A DNA stretch of 64,000 bases. Origin: UBA1429 sp964482225. Its GTDB lineage: Bacteria > Chloroflexota > Anaerolineae > UBA1429. Below the pieces are notes generated by a model that was given only the letters and a program-made list of their open reading frames with translations, made no database searches and was not told where the DNA came from. Made by a program: the position numbers and the translations under genes. Positions 63,441 through 64,000 of the stretch are shown here, one piece after another (position 1 is the first letter of the stretch; each line of letters starts with the position of its first letter). The stretch spans positions 1-64,000 of the forward strand of contig CAYZWT010000003.1 in NCBI GenBank assembly GCA_964482225.1, written 5' to 3'.

Positions 63441-63563
63441 TCAGTCTGCCTCAGGACGCGACTGGCGCCGGGGCGCCGCATCGGCCAATGCCTCGCGGGC
63501 CAGCCGGTCGGCCAGAGCGGCGGCTTGCTCAACGTCCAGGTCGTCGTTGCGCGCCCTCCTTTA
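63441..63563 (-). other. Coding-like frame without a standard start
   Basis: Immediately after the CPBP stop the minus strand has AAAGGAGG, then an open frame of 39 codons whose reading (NDDLDVEQAAALADRLAREA and onward, ending in RPEAD) is strongly protein-like and stops at 63441. No ATG, GTG or TTG lies at a useful distance. It may be a start-codon mutation, an unusual start, or a gene fragment. Confidence 0.3.
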
Positions 63564-63565
63564 CC

Positions 63566-64000
63566 TCAGCCCAGCAAGAGGCTCGCCAGGTTGACCACGA
63601 ATAGCGCCACGTGAAAAGTCGCGTGAGAGACCATGGCCACCTCCAGGCTGCGCCGCCAATAGAACCAGCCAAAGACCAGGCCGCCCAGGGCGTTCAGCAG
63701 CACCGTGCGGATTACCAGCAGTGGGGTCAGCTCGACCATCGCGGCCAGGGCGGGCAGGTGGGCAACGCCAAAGAGCAAAGCCGCTAGCACGATGGCCGTC
63801 CACACGAGCCAGGGCCGAGGCGCACCCTGGCCGCGATGGGTGATGCGCCAGCCGAGCCAGACGAGCAGGCTCATGACGCCCCACCGCAGCAAGAGCTCCT
63901 CGGTGATGCCGCCATAGAGGATGCCGATCACGAGACGACCGACCAGGTCTAGCACCGTCGCGGCGCCGTTGGCCAGGTCCGCATCGGCGAACGGGGCTAC
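63566..64000 (-). CDS. CPBP-family intramembrane metalloprotease, 5' end beyond the window
   Basis: The frame is open to the right edge, so the N-terminus is missing; 144 codons are visible. It has GGITEELLLRWGVMSLLVWLG (EExxxR motif), FGVAHLPA (first His) and MVSHATFHVALF (second His), the three conserved blocks of Abi/CPBP membrane proteases. The substrate is unknown; some members process prenylated or bacteriocin-like peptides. Confidence 0.82.
   Translation of the reverse strand, partial: VAPFADADLANGAATVLDLVGRLVIGILYGGITEELLLRWGVMSLLVWLGWRITHRGQGAPRPWLVWTAIVLAALLFGVAHLPALAAMVELTPLLVIRTVLLNALGGLVFGWFYWRRSLEVAMVSHATFHVALFVVNLASLLLG

Noticed and set aside
63332..63532. 66-codon minus-strand frame starting at TTG 63532
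   Set aside because: Composition is Trp/Arg/Gly-rich noise; the alternative frame ending at 63441 in the same DNA is much more protein-like.

Overview
The window is about 64 kb of a high-GC bacterial chromosome. Several traits together suggest a member of the Chloroflexota (Anaerolineae-like): a RarA ATPase fused to a methyltransferase-like half, a bactofilin next to a DUF4446 protein, a DUF2089 regulator operon, large GT-C glycosyltransferases with repeated extracytoplasmic beta domains, a T-box in front of serS, and frequent TTG/GTG starts. This assignment is an inference; no rRNA gene is present. Most of the sequence is GC-rich and densely coding. Three stretches (about 4.7-7.2 kb, 11.1-19.0 kb and 62.2-63.4 kb) look clearly less GC-rich and probably arrived by transfer.

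Left part (0.1-11 kb). A catabolic cassette runs rightward: glycerate 2-kinase, a divergent enolase paralogue that has lost several enolase active-site elements, an RraA-type aldolase and a LysE exporter. It starts behind a good promoter and a perfect 11-bp inverted repeat. A lower-GC cassette follows (DUF5678-like protein, retropepsin-like protease with a SEC-C-like tail, SDH/ClpP-fold serine protease, small overlapping ORF). After it come a cytoplasmic Asp-box beta-propeller protein, an APC permease and an ICMT-type membrane methyltransferase.

Island (11.1-19.2 kb). Two 111-bp direct repeats, each carrying a minus-strand terminator, bracket a compact five-gene operon: C5-cytosine methyltransferase, a 727-aa protein with two GHKL ATPase domains (paraMORC/Hsp90-like plus histidine-kinase-like), a receiver-like protein, an unknown 247-aa protein and a Vsr-type endonuclease. 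I read it as a restriction/defence system with a two-component-like core, and it is the most interesting locus in the window. Next to it lie a nitroreductase remnant, two 53-bp direct repeats around an Lnt-like acyltransferase, and a tRNA-Glu(UUC) whose 3' end faces the island.

Middle (19-46 kb). Here are a lipoprotein hydrolase, rarA, DUF4446, bactofilin, a membrane-anchored degenerate HAD protein, a DUF2089-GNAT-SHOCT-holin operon, and a long leftward envelope/exopolysaccharide operon (rmd, gmd, phosphohexomutase, tatD, GT2, GT4, GT39, then a DUF2142-like protein). After these come an MFS transporter, a secernin-like C69 hydrolase, a DUF6398 protein, a tartronate-semialdehyde-reductase-like enzyme, a glycosyltransferase-like protein and an Fe-S old-yellow-enzyme-type oxidoreductase.

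Right part (46-64 kb). It holds a secreted S8 protease with its own promoter, a GrpE-like protein with a zinc-ribbon/TPR protein, a frameshifted methyltransferase, and T-box-serS. A probable six-gene leftward operon (membrane protein, methyltransferase, argF, cdaA, cdaR, der) links arginine synthesis, c-di-AMP synthesis and ribosome assembly. A cold-shock-domain protein, a UPF0175/PIN-like toxin-antitoxin pair, an AAC(2')-like acetyltransferase, a membrane protein with a LamG-like domain and a CPBP protease cut by the window edge complete the window.
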